A stretch of DNA of 64,000 nt from Phalacrocorax aristotelis. Lineage: Eukaryota; Chordata; Aves; Suliformes; Phalacrocoracidae. The position numbers and the translations under genes were made by a program. Within the stretch, counting starts at the first letter, position 1. Each line of letters starts with the position of its first letter. The stretch lies in contig NC_134279.1 in assembly GCF_949628215.1 (NCBI RefSeq), positions 12,072,041-12,136,040 on the forward strand, given 5' to 3'. Shown here one piece after another: positions 1-12,100 of the stretch. The notes beneath the pieces were generated by a model, which worked only from the letters and a program-made list of their open reading frames with translations, was not told the origin of the DNA and ran no database searches.

Positions 1-3000
1 TGAACGAATGGTTATGATTCGTACAGCTGTGATCTGGACAGAAATTCTCTTCTGCTCCAGCAGAAAATCAGATCTGGAGGAGTTTGGTGTTCTCTGATCT
101 TTTCCACATATGAAAGGAGTATTTAAAAGTATAATGTCTTCCATGGTCTTATTTCATCAATTTGAGGGAAAAATAACAACAGCATTAAATGAATTCCTAA
201 GCAGAAAATTGCCTAAGGACTCAGGCCCCAAATGGTTTAATTTCAATATAAAATGAGAAATAGCTGCTTTTCACCTATCCCAGCAATTTTTCCCTTCAGC
301 TTTTCAATTCTGGCTCTGCATGTTGTGTAGCTTCAAATGTAGTGATACCCTGAGCATGAAAACAAGCTCTTCTGGATATTTTGAATCCAAATTTTTATGA
401 ATGCTCTTTTGAAGTTACTTATTTACGCACAAGCCTTTTTTGAGCTTTGTGTTCAAGTCAGCCACTCTCGACTGAACAAGTGGGAGATTGGTGTTTATGC
501 CTATTAGATCTATTAATATTTATTTTATTCAGCTACATTGCCTGCTTAAACATATATTAGCATCAAACCTTACAAGAGTAAGATATTAATTGGCTGACCG
601 GTAGGGGGAGGGACAAGTTTGTAGATTTAGCTCATAACTTACACATTAATGACACCTAAGGAGTATAAGTGTGCAAAAACTACAGATGCTTGAGTTACTA
701 TTAATTAGTAACCAAATTAACCAAATCTGACTGTTTCTTTAAAAAAATCAAGTGATTTGAATAAATCCTTCTACTTAGATTCAGCACAGTCACCTTTAAT
801 TTGGTGTTGAATTCACTAGCAGATTCTGCAACTCTTAAAATCAGCTCAGGAATGCTAGAAATGTTTTCAATTTTTGATTAAAAACTCCTAAACCAGCCCC
901 ATTAGATATTCTGGTAAGCGTGGTTTGAGCTGCAGGTCCTGAACGGTTTTGGTATTCCTTGAATAAGTTTAAAAAAAGAGACCAAATAGGGATGATTTAG
1001 TCTACTTCATACTGATAAACCCCTGTATTGTGAACCTTTGCTTTAGTTACCAGGATTTGTTCCCCCTTTAGCTCACACTTAATTCTCCAGCTTCCTTTTT
1101 AATCATTTGTAGTTTGAATCCTAGTTAGTATGAGGTAATTGTGTGTTGTGCCAAAAAGCACTTTGAAGCACTCTCCCAATCACATATAATTTCCCATACA
1201 TTCTTTAAAGCTTCTACATATTCAAACCGGCTGTTTCCAACTCAGTATGATATTTAACAATACAGACTTATTTAAATATTCGAATTTCATTCTATGCTAG
1301 CTACTAGAATGATCCTGGATTTATTTTCTTTTTAAGTCTTTCAGAAACAGGCTTGGTGCTCTTCTACCTTTATAGGTAAGAACAGGCCAAATTGCTCAAA
1401 CCTGGTAGCAAATGTTCGAGACCAAGGATGTATGTAAAGAACAATACAACGGTCCCCTCTTCTGTAAGCACATGACCAGCTACAGGTGCTGTAGCTTGGA
1501 TGGATTCCAAGGATCACGTATTACTTAAAATAAACAGCTGCCCTTACACAGCTAAACTGACATACCAACAGACAAAAATAACCCCATACAGTGCCAGAAC
1601 TTGATCTATGGAAGCATCACACATGAGGTGAAGCGGTACTGCTTTATTTTTGATTCCAAAATGGTTCTCCCTTTTAAATAAGGTACAGATTAAAATATGA
1701 TATTCAAAGCATAAGGGCCAAAGAATTTCACCAGATGTGCAATTACTATGAACTACAGAATATTACGTTCCAATATTGCTTGAGAAAACAAGGAGAGTCC
1801 TTGCAGAATAGCAGAAAAAAAGTATTCATATATTCTAAGGGACCTCTGTGCTTCCCAGGCTGATGAAAGGGAAATGAAGGTCACTGCTTATGCAAGGTGT
1901 GGCCTCTCAGAGACAATACCAGTAGTTTATTACGAGCAAAAAACATTCTGGTTTGACCAAGGTCATGCAGAACAGTTCATTTTATTCTGAAAAAAATAAG
2001 ATTTTATTACGCTACATATGGCACAATTTAAATCATCTCAACCTTGTGCCAAGCATGTTTCTTAGGCCACATTTTCTACTGTAATAGACTTATTTGTAGA
2101 AATTTCTGTAAGAAAGAACTGTCCTTGTCTTTTTCACAGGAAGATCATCTTCACTGAAAAAAAGCCCTTGGATGTATCAAAGAAGATTTACACCCCACCC
2201 CCCGCCGCCCTCAAAAATTGTAAGACTAAGGTAAACATTGCACTCCTCCTCTTTTACATCATTAAGAATAATTAGGGGAAAAAATGAAGAACCTAATTTT
2301 GTAGTTCTGTAGCTCTCAGATAATGCTTTGTGGAGTCCCGAATGCCTACTGACCTCTTCTTTTTTGTCAACAGACCGAGTTTGCATACGTTGTATTGGTT
2401 CATGAGCTTACATAAATTGCACTGCATTGTGGAATGACACAAAAGTGCGCTTTTTTAGGAACTCTGAAACAACAGAAGCAAATCTGGACCTTTAACTCTG
2501 TAGAGCAAGCACTTAAAGAAACTATGCAGTCCTCAGTTTACTGAGTCAGCAGTATGTGAATCCTAGTTTCTTGTTCCTTATACAATTCTTTACCTTGTGA
2601 GTTATGTGTGTAGCTCATGAAACTAAATTACAGTAAGATGTGGTTAGAACAAATTTTTTCATCCCTACACACAGATTTGCTACATCTGAGGACTAAGCAA
2701 TGCCGAATCGGCGTCGTGCCCGTGGTAAGAAGTGGTAGCTGTAGGAACTGGATGTGAAATTATGTCATTCAGTTGTGCTACACCTGAGGCTGCCACCTGA
2801 CTTTCCACACACTGCTTTGAGGCAGGCATAAAGGCTGCCCTCCATGAGCAACTTCGGATCACCTCCCCAGAGATTATTGTACATTATTGCCGCTCTTCTG
2901 TGCACAGTGGCAGCACCTGCATTGTTGAAGACCTTGTGTGCTGGAAGAGTGGCCGGGGAGGGTCTCCTGGTTCCCTCCTCTGCTTCAGTCCAGCTTCCCA

Positions 3001-5538
3001 GATGACTGAAGTCCCTTAATGTTCCTAGGGGGGGCCTGAGGACACTGCTGACTCATGGTAATTGTCACCTTTGCTTTATGAACAAGGACCCCCTGACTTC
3101 GATGATACGTTGTTTTCTTTGGGATCTCATTAAAGGCTATGTAAGCTGGGAGTTAGCCTGAAACAGGATCCCTAACATATTATCTATGGGGAAAATCACC
3201 TTATTTTCTTGATTTTTTTTCTGTGCTGGAATGCTTTCCATATCGTAACTGAAACTTTGTCACAGATTCCTTTTACAAGGCGTTTAACAGTAACATAAGC
3301 TTCAGCTGAGCCCTTTTATGGTAGATATAAGGTGTTATACATAATCTTCTTAGGAGCTTTGCATGCACTGCCTTATACAGGCAGAATAATAATAAAGTTA
3401 TGTCGACTTGCTCACCAAGAAAAAAAAAGTTATTACAGCAAATTAAATATTCTCCTAAACAAGCATTTAATTAACAAAACAAGATACAGTAGTTATTGTT
3501 GGTCAATTAGAGATGTAATAATTACTCCTGATTAGCTGACAAGAACAGGATAAGTAGGCAATTACCATAAAAAACCTAAAGTGTGAGTAAAATCAACTAA
3601 AGCATATATTATGTTCAAACAAGTGGTAACTGAAGTACATCATCAAGTCTTCTGTTCATCTTTTCAAGTACACATTAAATCTAAATAAAACAAAAATTCA
3701 GTATAAGAATGGTAGTATAGAGGCATAATTAAAATCTATAATTAATATATATTATAATAGTGTGTAGTATAGACCCTCCCTCTCCCTCACCCTCACTCTT
3801 CATTTTCAGTTGCTCCAATTTCTGTAAAAACAAGAAAAAAATGAGGCTTCTAGATTGTGTCAATTCTTCTCAGAGAGAAATTCAGGCTCAAATGGGGATA
3901 TATTTTCTGAAGATTTTTATTTTTAACATTTACTAGAACTGGGGAAACAACTTATACAAATTAACATATTCAAGAATGTCTGCCCTTATTCTGTTCATAA
4001 ATTATTTCCAAACTGATTGAAATTAAGGAATTCATTCCTATTCAGAATCACTCAGAAGAAGATTGTGCAAAGAAAGACTAGCTGTTCACTAGCTCTTTTT
4101 ATAATACTTACCTAAATCATATTCCATTGTTCCTTTACTTTGATTAGATCACTAAAATATTTATAAATCTGTAAAAGGGTAATCAAAGATTTTCTAGTGC
4201 TGAGTTCTTGAGGCTATCACTGAGATGCAGAGACTAACAAATCCATCCATTAATGAAAAATAAATTTGATTAGCAAATATTTAATCAAATGTCATTGACA
4301 GTAACTTAACCTTTCCCTTTTCACAGGAAGAGGTGCCTCTATTAGACACAAAGTAATTTTTATAATATTTGAAATAATTTAAAGGGAGATACTGACTCTG
4401 GACTGCACTGCTGTATATTTCTTTTGCTGCTCAGCTGCTGTAAAGAGATTACAAAATAAACTCCATCTGCTCTAAGGGATAGCTTTAAAGCGTGTTCAGA
4501 AGTGAATAAGTACTTTACACATCTTCTAAGGCTTGGTTTTCAGGGATCAGATTAGGGGTGAAAGTGGTCGTAGCCAGAGTGCTTTTACAGGCATTGGGGT
4601 CACGGTGCAGCCCACGCACAGGAGGTTTTTAGCAGCTGTCTAATTTAGATCAGGAGCACAGACTCTTCCCAAGGACTGAATTCTGCCCCTGAAGAAGGGT
4701 GCTACGTGCATTTCTTTGAAGGCAGTACTGGCTGCCATGTCCTTATCTCTAACCACTGCTCCCTGCCCTTCTTGCTCCTGTGCTGGTACCACTATTTCCA
4801 CAGCTTAGTAGTGAAATGAACAGGGGAACCGATTCCTTAGGAAAACCCGAAAGTTTAGGGATTTTTTTTTAAGGGGGATTCCTTACTACTTTTTAACTAT
4901 TTGTTTATGCTCTGCCTATATTAGATCCGCGGTTTTAGGAAAAATTATGTAATTTTTAGATGTAATTATACTTACATTGTCATACACTTCAAGATAGACG
5001 TGCAAAAATATTTTCTAACTGTAGCCAAGTCCTCTTTGAAATGAAGTTCAGACCATTTTCTTATTTAATTATTCTTAGTTTGATTGAGATATTCAGTATA
5101 ATTATGTAGATCAAATAATGATTGTGAACCTGTGAAGTGATGGGTTCTGAATTCTAACATCAGATACTTCTATTGTTTTATTATTCTCCATTCATCACGT
5201 GCAACTTAAGAGGGGAGACATTGATTATACAGCTCTTTCAGTTCTCCAAGTACTTTAAAGATGCTCATCCCTTTTGCTTTCTGAGAAGCTGCAACTTAGA
5301 CACAATGTTCAATTTATGCAGTTGTTATATTCCCACCATGGGAATACAGAGCACCGCAAGTAAGTTCGTTATAAAGATTATCATTTTGTTGGTATGGAAG
5401 ATGATGCATATAGACCTCATTATATTAGATACTATCCTTACTCATCACCTTCTTTAAATAATTATACTGAAGGGTTCAGGGGAAGTTAAGCTAGTGAAAG
5501 GTCACGATTGGGTGGAACTAATTTTAATTTCCTATCAG
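1..5538. other. Non-coding DNA, no gene seen
   Basis: AT-rich sequence with stops in all frames and only short chance ORFs. A short C-rich run lies near 2195-2212 and an AT-rich patch near 3735-3765. The stretch 2680-3100 is visibly richer in G and C than its surroundings, but I see no open frame with splice signals and no repeat family I recognise. No tRNA or other RNA gene was seen. Confidence 0.6.
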
Positions 5539-5630
5539 GAAATGAAAGGCTCTTGCTTTTTCCTGATGCTAGGACAAAAGAAAAAAAAGACTCCATGATG
5601 CATTCATTATCTGCGTATCAGCCACCTTGG
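5539..5630 (+). CDS. Possible internal coding exon, unidentified
   Basis: A 92-bp open segment lies between a good acceptor (T-rich tract ending in cctatcag) and a strong donor (TGG followed by gtaagt). It reads two bases and then 30 open codons in a polar frame with a charged centre (RTKEKKD). It would need one base from an upstream exon and ends on a codon boundary. I recognise no family, and its phase does not fit directly to the other plus-strand candidate at 33.5 kb. An open 30-codon stretch with splice-like borders can easily occur by chance in 64 kb of AT-rich DNA, so this is an inference. A pyrimidine-rich simple repeat begins about 15 bases downstream. Confidence 0.15.
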
Positions 5631-5644
5631 GTAAGTACACACAA

Positions 5645-5686
5645 ATTCCATTCCTTTCCTTTCCCCTTCCCTTTCCCCCTTTCATC
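5645..5686. repeat. Pyrimidine-rich simple repeat
   Basis: A C/T-only tract of repeated CCTTT and CCCTTT units, directly visible. No function is implied. Confidence 0.8.
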
Positions 5687-6149
5687 TTTTCAACTTAAGC
5701 ACCTTTAGTCCTTAAATCATAGAAGTCCAAAGCACAGACTCAAACATCTGACTCTTTTTGAGTGTTATTTTGCAGTATTTGGTTTCATCTTGGCAAGAAA
5801 CGTTACAATGCCAGCCTATTTTCCATTGGTTTTGTAACTTTATTTCTTAATCATGTCTAAACCACAAATTTGGCGAAAGCAGAAATGTTAAATGGACAAC
5901 TATGATTGAGAGTTTAGGTCTATGGTCTGCTGCACAGTAGGATTGGACAGAAGTCAGGAGTGCCTTCAATGACTGCTTAATGTTGTGGGCAGTAAAATCT
6001 TAGCCTGGGTATTTGGTAGCTCAAGAGAATAATATGATCTCAGTATATGTTCTTTAGCATGGTTTGGAAAGTGGAGCTTTTTGTCTTTGTTCTGTAGAAT
6101 TGGCTCTTACTTTAATCCAGCCAGCCTTCCCCATAAATTGTGTTTTGAA

Positions 6150-6727
6150 CGTCATGGTATAACCCCAGCCGGCAACTAAGCCCCACACAGCTGCTCGTTC
6201 ACTCCCCTCTGGTGTGGTGGGCGAGAGAATCAGAAAGGTAAAAGTGAGAAAACTCCTGGGTTGAGATAAAGGCAGTTTAACAGGTAAAGCAAAAGCCGCG
6301 CACACAAGCAAAGCAAAACAAGGAATTCATTCACTCCTTCCCACGGGCAGGCAGGGGTTCAGCCGTCCCCAGGAAAACAGGGCTCCATCACGTGTAACGG
6401 CTACTGGGGAAGACAAACTCCATCACTCCAAACGTTCCCCCTTCCTCCTTCTTCCCCCAGCTTTATATGCTGGGCATGGTGTCATATGGTGTGGGACATC
6501 CCTTGGGTCAGTCAGGGTCAGCTGTCCCAGCCGTGTGCCCTCCTGGTTTCTTGTGTACCCGGCAGAGCATGGGGAGCTGAAAAAAGTCCTTGACTAGTGT
6601 ATGCACTACCTAGCAACAACCAAAACATCTCCTCATTATCAACACTCTTTTCAGTGTGAATCTAAAACATAGCCCCATACTAGCTACTATGAAGAAAATT
6701 AACTCTATCCCAGCCAAAACCAGCACA
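6150..6727 (-). mobile_element. Avian endogenous-retrovirus LTR, worn, minus orientation
   Basis: Read on the minus strand it starts like the common avian LTR whose 5' end resembles TGTCCTGGTTTCGGCTGGGA, followed by an ATAGAGTTAATTTTCTTC block. It carries a TATA-type promoter signal (catataaag, plus-strand 6471-6480). It shares a block of about 70 nearly identical bases (6468-6540) with the LTR at 58.1 kb, so the two are one family. No internal retroviral genes adjoin it, so it is probably a solo LTR. The 3' terminus is mutated (CG instead of TG on the plus strand at 6150). I see no matching target duplication, which fits an old copy or an imprecise boundary. The TSD of its sister copy suggests ERVL rather than ERVK, but this is an inference. 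Confidence 0.8.
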
Positions 6728-8934
6728 AACATGAGAACCAGAAGGTTGCTGAACTTTCCAGTATCCCTGTTTCTTTACTGTGTCTTTTTTGTTTTCAGAA
6801 ATACTTGTGGTGCGATTTTTGCTAATTTGTAACCTTAAGAGATAGATTATTTTGCCTGTAGATCCATTCAGTTTTTACTGAAAAAAAACCCGAAGGTATA
6901 CATCCAAATATTTGTAGAAGTGTAGTTATTTCAGTAGACTTGGAGGCAACTCATAAAAACAGGGAACACTCTTTTAGTGCAGAAGTCAGTGGATCCAATA
7001 ATGGACTACACTGGCACTGCTTAATCCCCCTCGCAACAAAGGCAATTTCAGCACAGTAGCTCTGCAGCAAAAGTATCTTTGGAGAAAGTTTGAAGGCATA
7101 GAACTTGTCATAATAACTTAAAAAAAAGGAAAACCTTTCTCCATGAAGCTGATAGGTCTACCTGGACTATCTTAATCTGCTGTTGGCAACTAAAATGAGT
7201 AGGAACAACTTTTGTGTTCCTCTGGCCTTTAAGCATCGGATCAGCTGGCATCAAGCATCGCCAGAATTCAAGGTCACCTTCTCACTGTGCTTTTCATCTG
7301 AGCAAACTTGGCTATGATGGGTGAAAGCCTGGACCAATATATAGTGATATGAGAAATCAATCCTTAATTCAGCAATAATAGCTAATTAAACATTGGTAAT
7401 TTAAATAGATAGTCATAAGGAACATTTTCCTAATTAATGTACTGGCAAGAGAACTCTCTCAAGGAATGCCAAATTTATGTACTTTGAAAGCGCGTTACGT
7501 ATTTGTAATTTGTTAATGTGACTCTGGAGAAACTTGACATCAGAAACTCTAGAAAAGCAGGCTGTATTTTAAAATCTTTAGTCTAAAGGAAGTTGGAGCA
7601 CTTAAAAAAACAGATGGAGAAAACTGAAGGGAAACCATGAAGAAACGTACATTTAATTTCTAAGGTTCCAGCAATTTAGAAATATTGGAACACGCGGAAA
7701 TCTTCATAGGCTTAAAATCATATCCAGCAATCCCAATATAACTACTTGTTGAAACCGAAATTTAAGTTGTTTAACCTTATATTTCCTAAAAAAACAAAAA
7801 GCAAAGAAAACCAGCCCCGTCATTTATATATTGCCATAGTTGTAGAAAGGTTACTATGTCAGAAGAGAGATACTAAGTCAAACAATCTTCTAAGTGTTAT
7901 AAAAGTCATTTGCATTTTTTCTTAAGTCAATAAGTGTATTACTATATGAGCAATTTTCCTGACACAAAATCAGTATTTCTTTGTATGACCTGGATTTTCC
8001 AGTAAAGGTGTCCGAATTATAGAGCATATCTAGTGCAATGAGAGAATATAACAGTATTTGAGTATTCATCGCCACTATCAATATTATTATTACTATTAGC
8101 AGTAGATTAAAAAACCTGTATGCTTGATTTTTGTCATTATCAATAGCTCCTAAACAACTTACTTAGTGGTAAGGTTCTGCTGTGGTTTATTTTTTTAAAC
8201 TGTGTCTGATCCTTACCTATGTTTTCCTGAAAAAAAAATGTGCGGATGTATTCTAATGGTTGCAGCAATCTGGTCGTTCATATAAAACTGGAAGCAACAT
8301 TCTTTCCAAATTCAGAGTTATGACACACGAATAAATTCCGCGTGTGTGCTCTTCTGCAGAAAGGTGGACTTTCTGGCTAATGTTGTTGTTATTCTGTGAT
8401 TCCCAAAGGATTTTTCTTTAGAAGTCAGGTTTGTGGAGTGATAGTTGGCCATGACAGCTACAGAGTGTTCTTGGATAACTCCGGTTTTTGTAGGAAGACC
8501 TGTCAGAAGGCAGACAGGTTGAACTATTTCACAAGCTGTCCATTTTTAGTAGAGAACTTGGGAAGTAGTAGTGATAAAATTTATAGTTGAGAAAGAGCAA
8601 CCTGCTGTGTAGTGTCATGGCATTTTAGATCTAATCATAGAAGAAAGACATTCTTTTCAGTTGTATTTTTAAGAGATCAGAAACCAATAAAATGAGCAGA
8701 CAATAACTTCATTTTACACTCTAAATTACTGTATTTGTTTTTGAGGGGGTATAAGAGGGAGAAAGTGTGCACTTTCAAATTTTGAGGACCGCTCTTCCAA
8801 GTACCATGCTGAAAGAAACTGCGCTGAGATAGAGACAGAGAATATATTTTCTTCAGAAGGGACTTCTGGAGATGTCTGATCTGGCACCCAGCTCAAAGCA
8901 ACTTCAACCCTGAAGTCAAGTTCCACTCCAGAGT
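6728..8934. other. Non-coding DNA, no gene seen
   Basis: AT-rich sequence without a believable open frame, RNA gene or repeat that I recognise. Confidence 0.6.
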
Positions 8935-9180
8935 TGAATGAGGCTGCTCAGGGCCTGGCCCAGTTGAAATCTCAGATGCATATTCCAGTCTCTCTGGACA
9001 ACTCAGTGGTGTGCTACCTCATCAGCCACCAGACTGCACAGGTGCGTGGGGATACTGCATCCCAGGTGCAACACTCTGTGTTTTTCTTTATTGAGCTTCA
9101 TGAGGTTTTTCCAGCTTGCCAAGTTCCCTTTGAATGGCAGATTTACCCTGCAGCTTTCCAGCCTTTCTCTTGAATTAAAT
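8935..9180 (-). mobile_element. Old CR1 LINE fragment, minus orientation
   Basis: Two blocks resemble CR1 read backwards. 8935-9025 matches the near-3' part (GGCTGCTCAGGGCCTGGCCC, then CTCTCTGGACAACTC). 9045-9175 matches a reverse-transcriptase-ORF part that normally lies much further 5' (CCCAGGTGCAACACTCTG, then TTCATGAGG and TGAATGGCAG). The order fits a minus-strand CR1 that lost the middle between the blocks. The copy is strongly diverged and cannot encode a working protein. The family is diagnostic of sauropsid, and especially bird, genomes. The second block is the safer call. Confidence 0.65.
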
Positions 9181-12100
9181 ACTTTTATATTTCACCTTTC
9201 ATTTAAAGTCGTAGAATATTTTATGAAGAAGGGTATTGTAAGAAGCATTCAGGAAATAAGGAAACTGTAGCACAGAGATGCAGCATGTAATGTCTGAGGT
9301 GACCAAACTTTGGTAATTGTACTGCACAGTCCAAATGGAAATGAAAACCAGTTTTTTATATGTCTTTTCTGATCACAGATTGTACTAAAACTGAGTATAT
9401 AGTGTCTGAACTTACAGATCTTGGGCAAAAACTCCATTCACATACCACTGCAGAACAGTCAATGACAAATATAATAGCGAGGTAAAATGAATGAGGAACA
9501 TGGATCTAGAATGGAAACCTGGGGAGGAAAATCATGACTGAGTTGCTTAGAAACTGTGTATTTACTATCTTCTCAGATATTTATTCTCTTAGTGGCTTAT
9601 TAATATTTATCATGTGTGTGTCAATATCAGTACAGACTCCACTAATAAGGACTTTTATATAATGGAAAATATTTTAAACTGTAGCTACTTTTTTGTTTTA
9701 GATGCCTGAGTTTAAGAGTGCCTGAACTGCAGCAACTTCAAAAGAGCTAATTTTCAGTCGGTGAGTGGCAGGTTTTTTTAGTTTATCAGGCCTTTTGACA
9801 TTTCCCCTTATGGTGAGCAAAGCAAACAAAATTCTTTTACTAAAAATCTAACTTCGTATTTAGTCACGTATCAACATAGTTCTATTTCTACATAGGCCTA
9901 TGGGAAAATCTATTCTTTTTAGATGATTTTTAAAGCAACTCCAGTGATAGGTTTGAACATTTAATCCTAAAATTTAAGGTGAAAACCACAGCAATCAAAA
10001 TTGTCATTAAGCATAACTTTTATGGAGCCTGCAGTACTCTCTTATTCTCTATAGACCCGTATATAAATAAATTCTGCAAATCTGTACTGATAAGAGAAGA
10101 AGATTTACTATGTTCCATAGTTAAAGAGCTTACGCAAATACATGTTGCAATATTACATCTGGGAGACATGATATTGCTGCAGTACTTCTAATATATTCAT
10201 ACTAATGCATATGGTCATACACACAACATACTCAGGATAAATGTGTCATTAAAACATAAAAATGCTGCCTCTTGTAAACGATGCATTTATATGCTCTTCA
10301 AACATAAGAATACATAAATTCATGGACATTAAACATAGAAGGGAGCATTAGATAATTTAGTTTGAACTCTTCTGTACTAAAGATGTTATATCTCAGCTAC
10401 TACCAGGTACTTTGCCCAAAGAAACAGAGAATCTCTATTTTCATTTGCCTCATAGTTAATCGTATTCACTGCTTACAAATGTATATATACATGAGTAAAT
10501 CTTTACAGTCTCCAGCAACCTACTCTGAAGTCATTAGTTTAAAATAACCTCAGCTGGTCCACCTGTGTGAGGCATTCTTACTTTTGTTTGATGGTACTGA
10601 GGCGTTTGATACACCTTTCTCTAAGACGTAAAAAAGAACCTTTCAGAATTCAGTATTTTCTTGGCTTTCACATATATAATTCTACAATCAGCTTTTGCCC
10701 CATGCTTTTTCTGAAAAGACAGAGGCTGAGATCTTTTCTTCTCACTATAAAGATTTTGTCTAGTATTTGTGACTCTCATTTTCATAATTTTTCAGTATTT
10801 CTTTTTTAATGTGGACATGAAATCAGAATACAACATTTGAGCATTGGTATCTTCAGTGCTACCTAGAAGGATTAACACCGCCTAACTGCTCCTGTCCATT
10901 ATTTCTGAGTTTAGAAGACTGCAAGATAGCTTTATTTTAATTTCATTTTCCCATACCTAAGTTTGTTTTTCCAATATAATCCCCACAATAGACTCCTGTC
11001 CTTGGAAACCTTAGCTCAGCCTCCTGTGCTGTATCCAGGATTCAATCCCTTTTCATTAGATGAAAAACACTGCATTTTCTTCTTTTAAAACTCATCTTGC
11101 TGGAATGAGCCAGACTATCCAGGGTGAAAGGATTTTCAAGGAAGACACAAATGCTTTCTACTAATACTCCAGACCCAGACAGCAGCAAAATGGAAGCTGT
11201 GCAGTCGCGAGTAGCAGGACGGTGTGTTCAATAAGCTAATGAACACTGCTGAGAGTTCAAACACACTTGTTAGGCTGACTGCATCTGTATGCCTTTTGAA
11301 TCAGAGCTAGCACGCGTCTGGCTGCCTCAGAGCAGAGCCAAAACCAACAGAAGTCAAATAAATATAACTGTTGTAATCCAAATCATACCAGATGAATGTG
11401 AGGCCTGATTATAATTATTTACCACTCAACCAATCCTTGCATCAGCCATAAATTTTATCAGCAGTGATTTTATGCTTACTTGCAAATCATTGCTCAAAAT
11501 ACTGAGAAGCATTTATCCTAGAGGCCTGTAGTGGAGTCCTGTATCACTCCACTACAAAGAGTGTCGTACGTTTTAAGTGTTTGACTCAAACTACTTAAGA
11601 AATACACACCTATAGATGTATACAGGTTGGAAGCATATATATTCATATGTGGTTAGAAGTGTTCTCTAATAGCAAGAGATGCTCCTAGACAATACTAATA
11701 ATTTGCTTAATGGTAAATTTAAACAAATCACATCTAGTAACCATATATAAATGTTGCAAAAATGTGTCACAGTTTTTATCATTAAAAGGCCATGAAAACA
11801 GCTTGCCACACATAGGAGGCACAAAGGAGAAAGATATAGACTCATACTACAGAGTTAAAATTTCTGTCCTGAAAGTAAGGAAGTCTGCATACCTGTTTAT
11901 TTAAAACTAGTAGCCTGGATTCTGGCATCCATGTGAAAATCCGAAATGGGAAACATGAGTGATTTCACATTCTTTAGGATCGCTCTAATTTATAGTCTCG
12001 AGCAACAATTAGATCCTTAGAAGGTTGCCAGAATACCATGTACTCTGGTCACTCCTCCCCTCTCCCCCTGGACTCTCTAGTGTTCGAGATAATTAAAATA

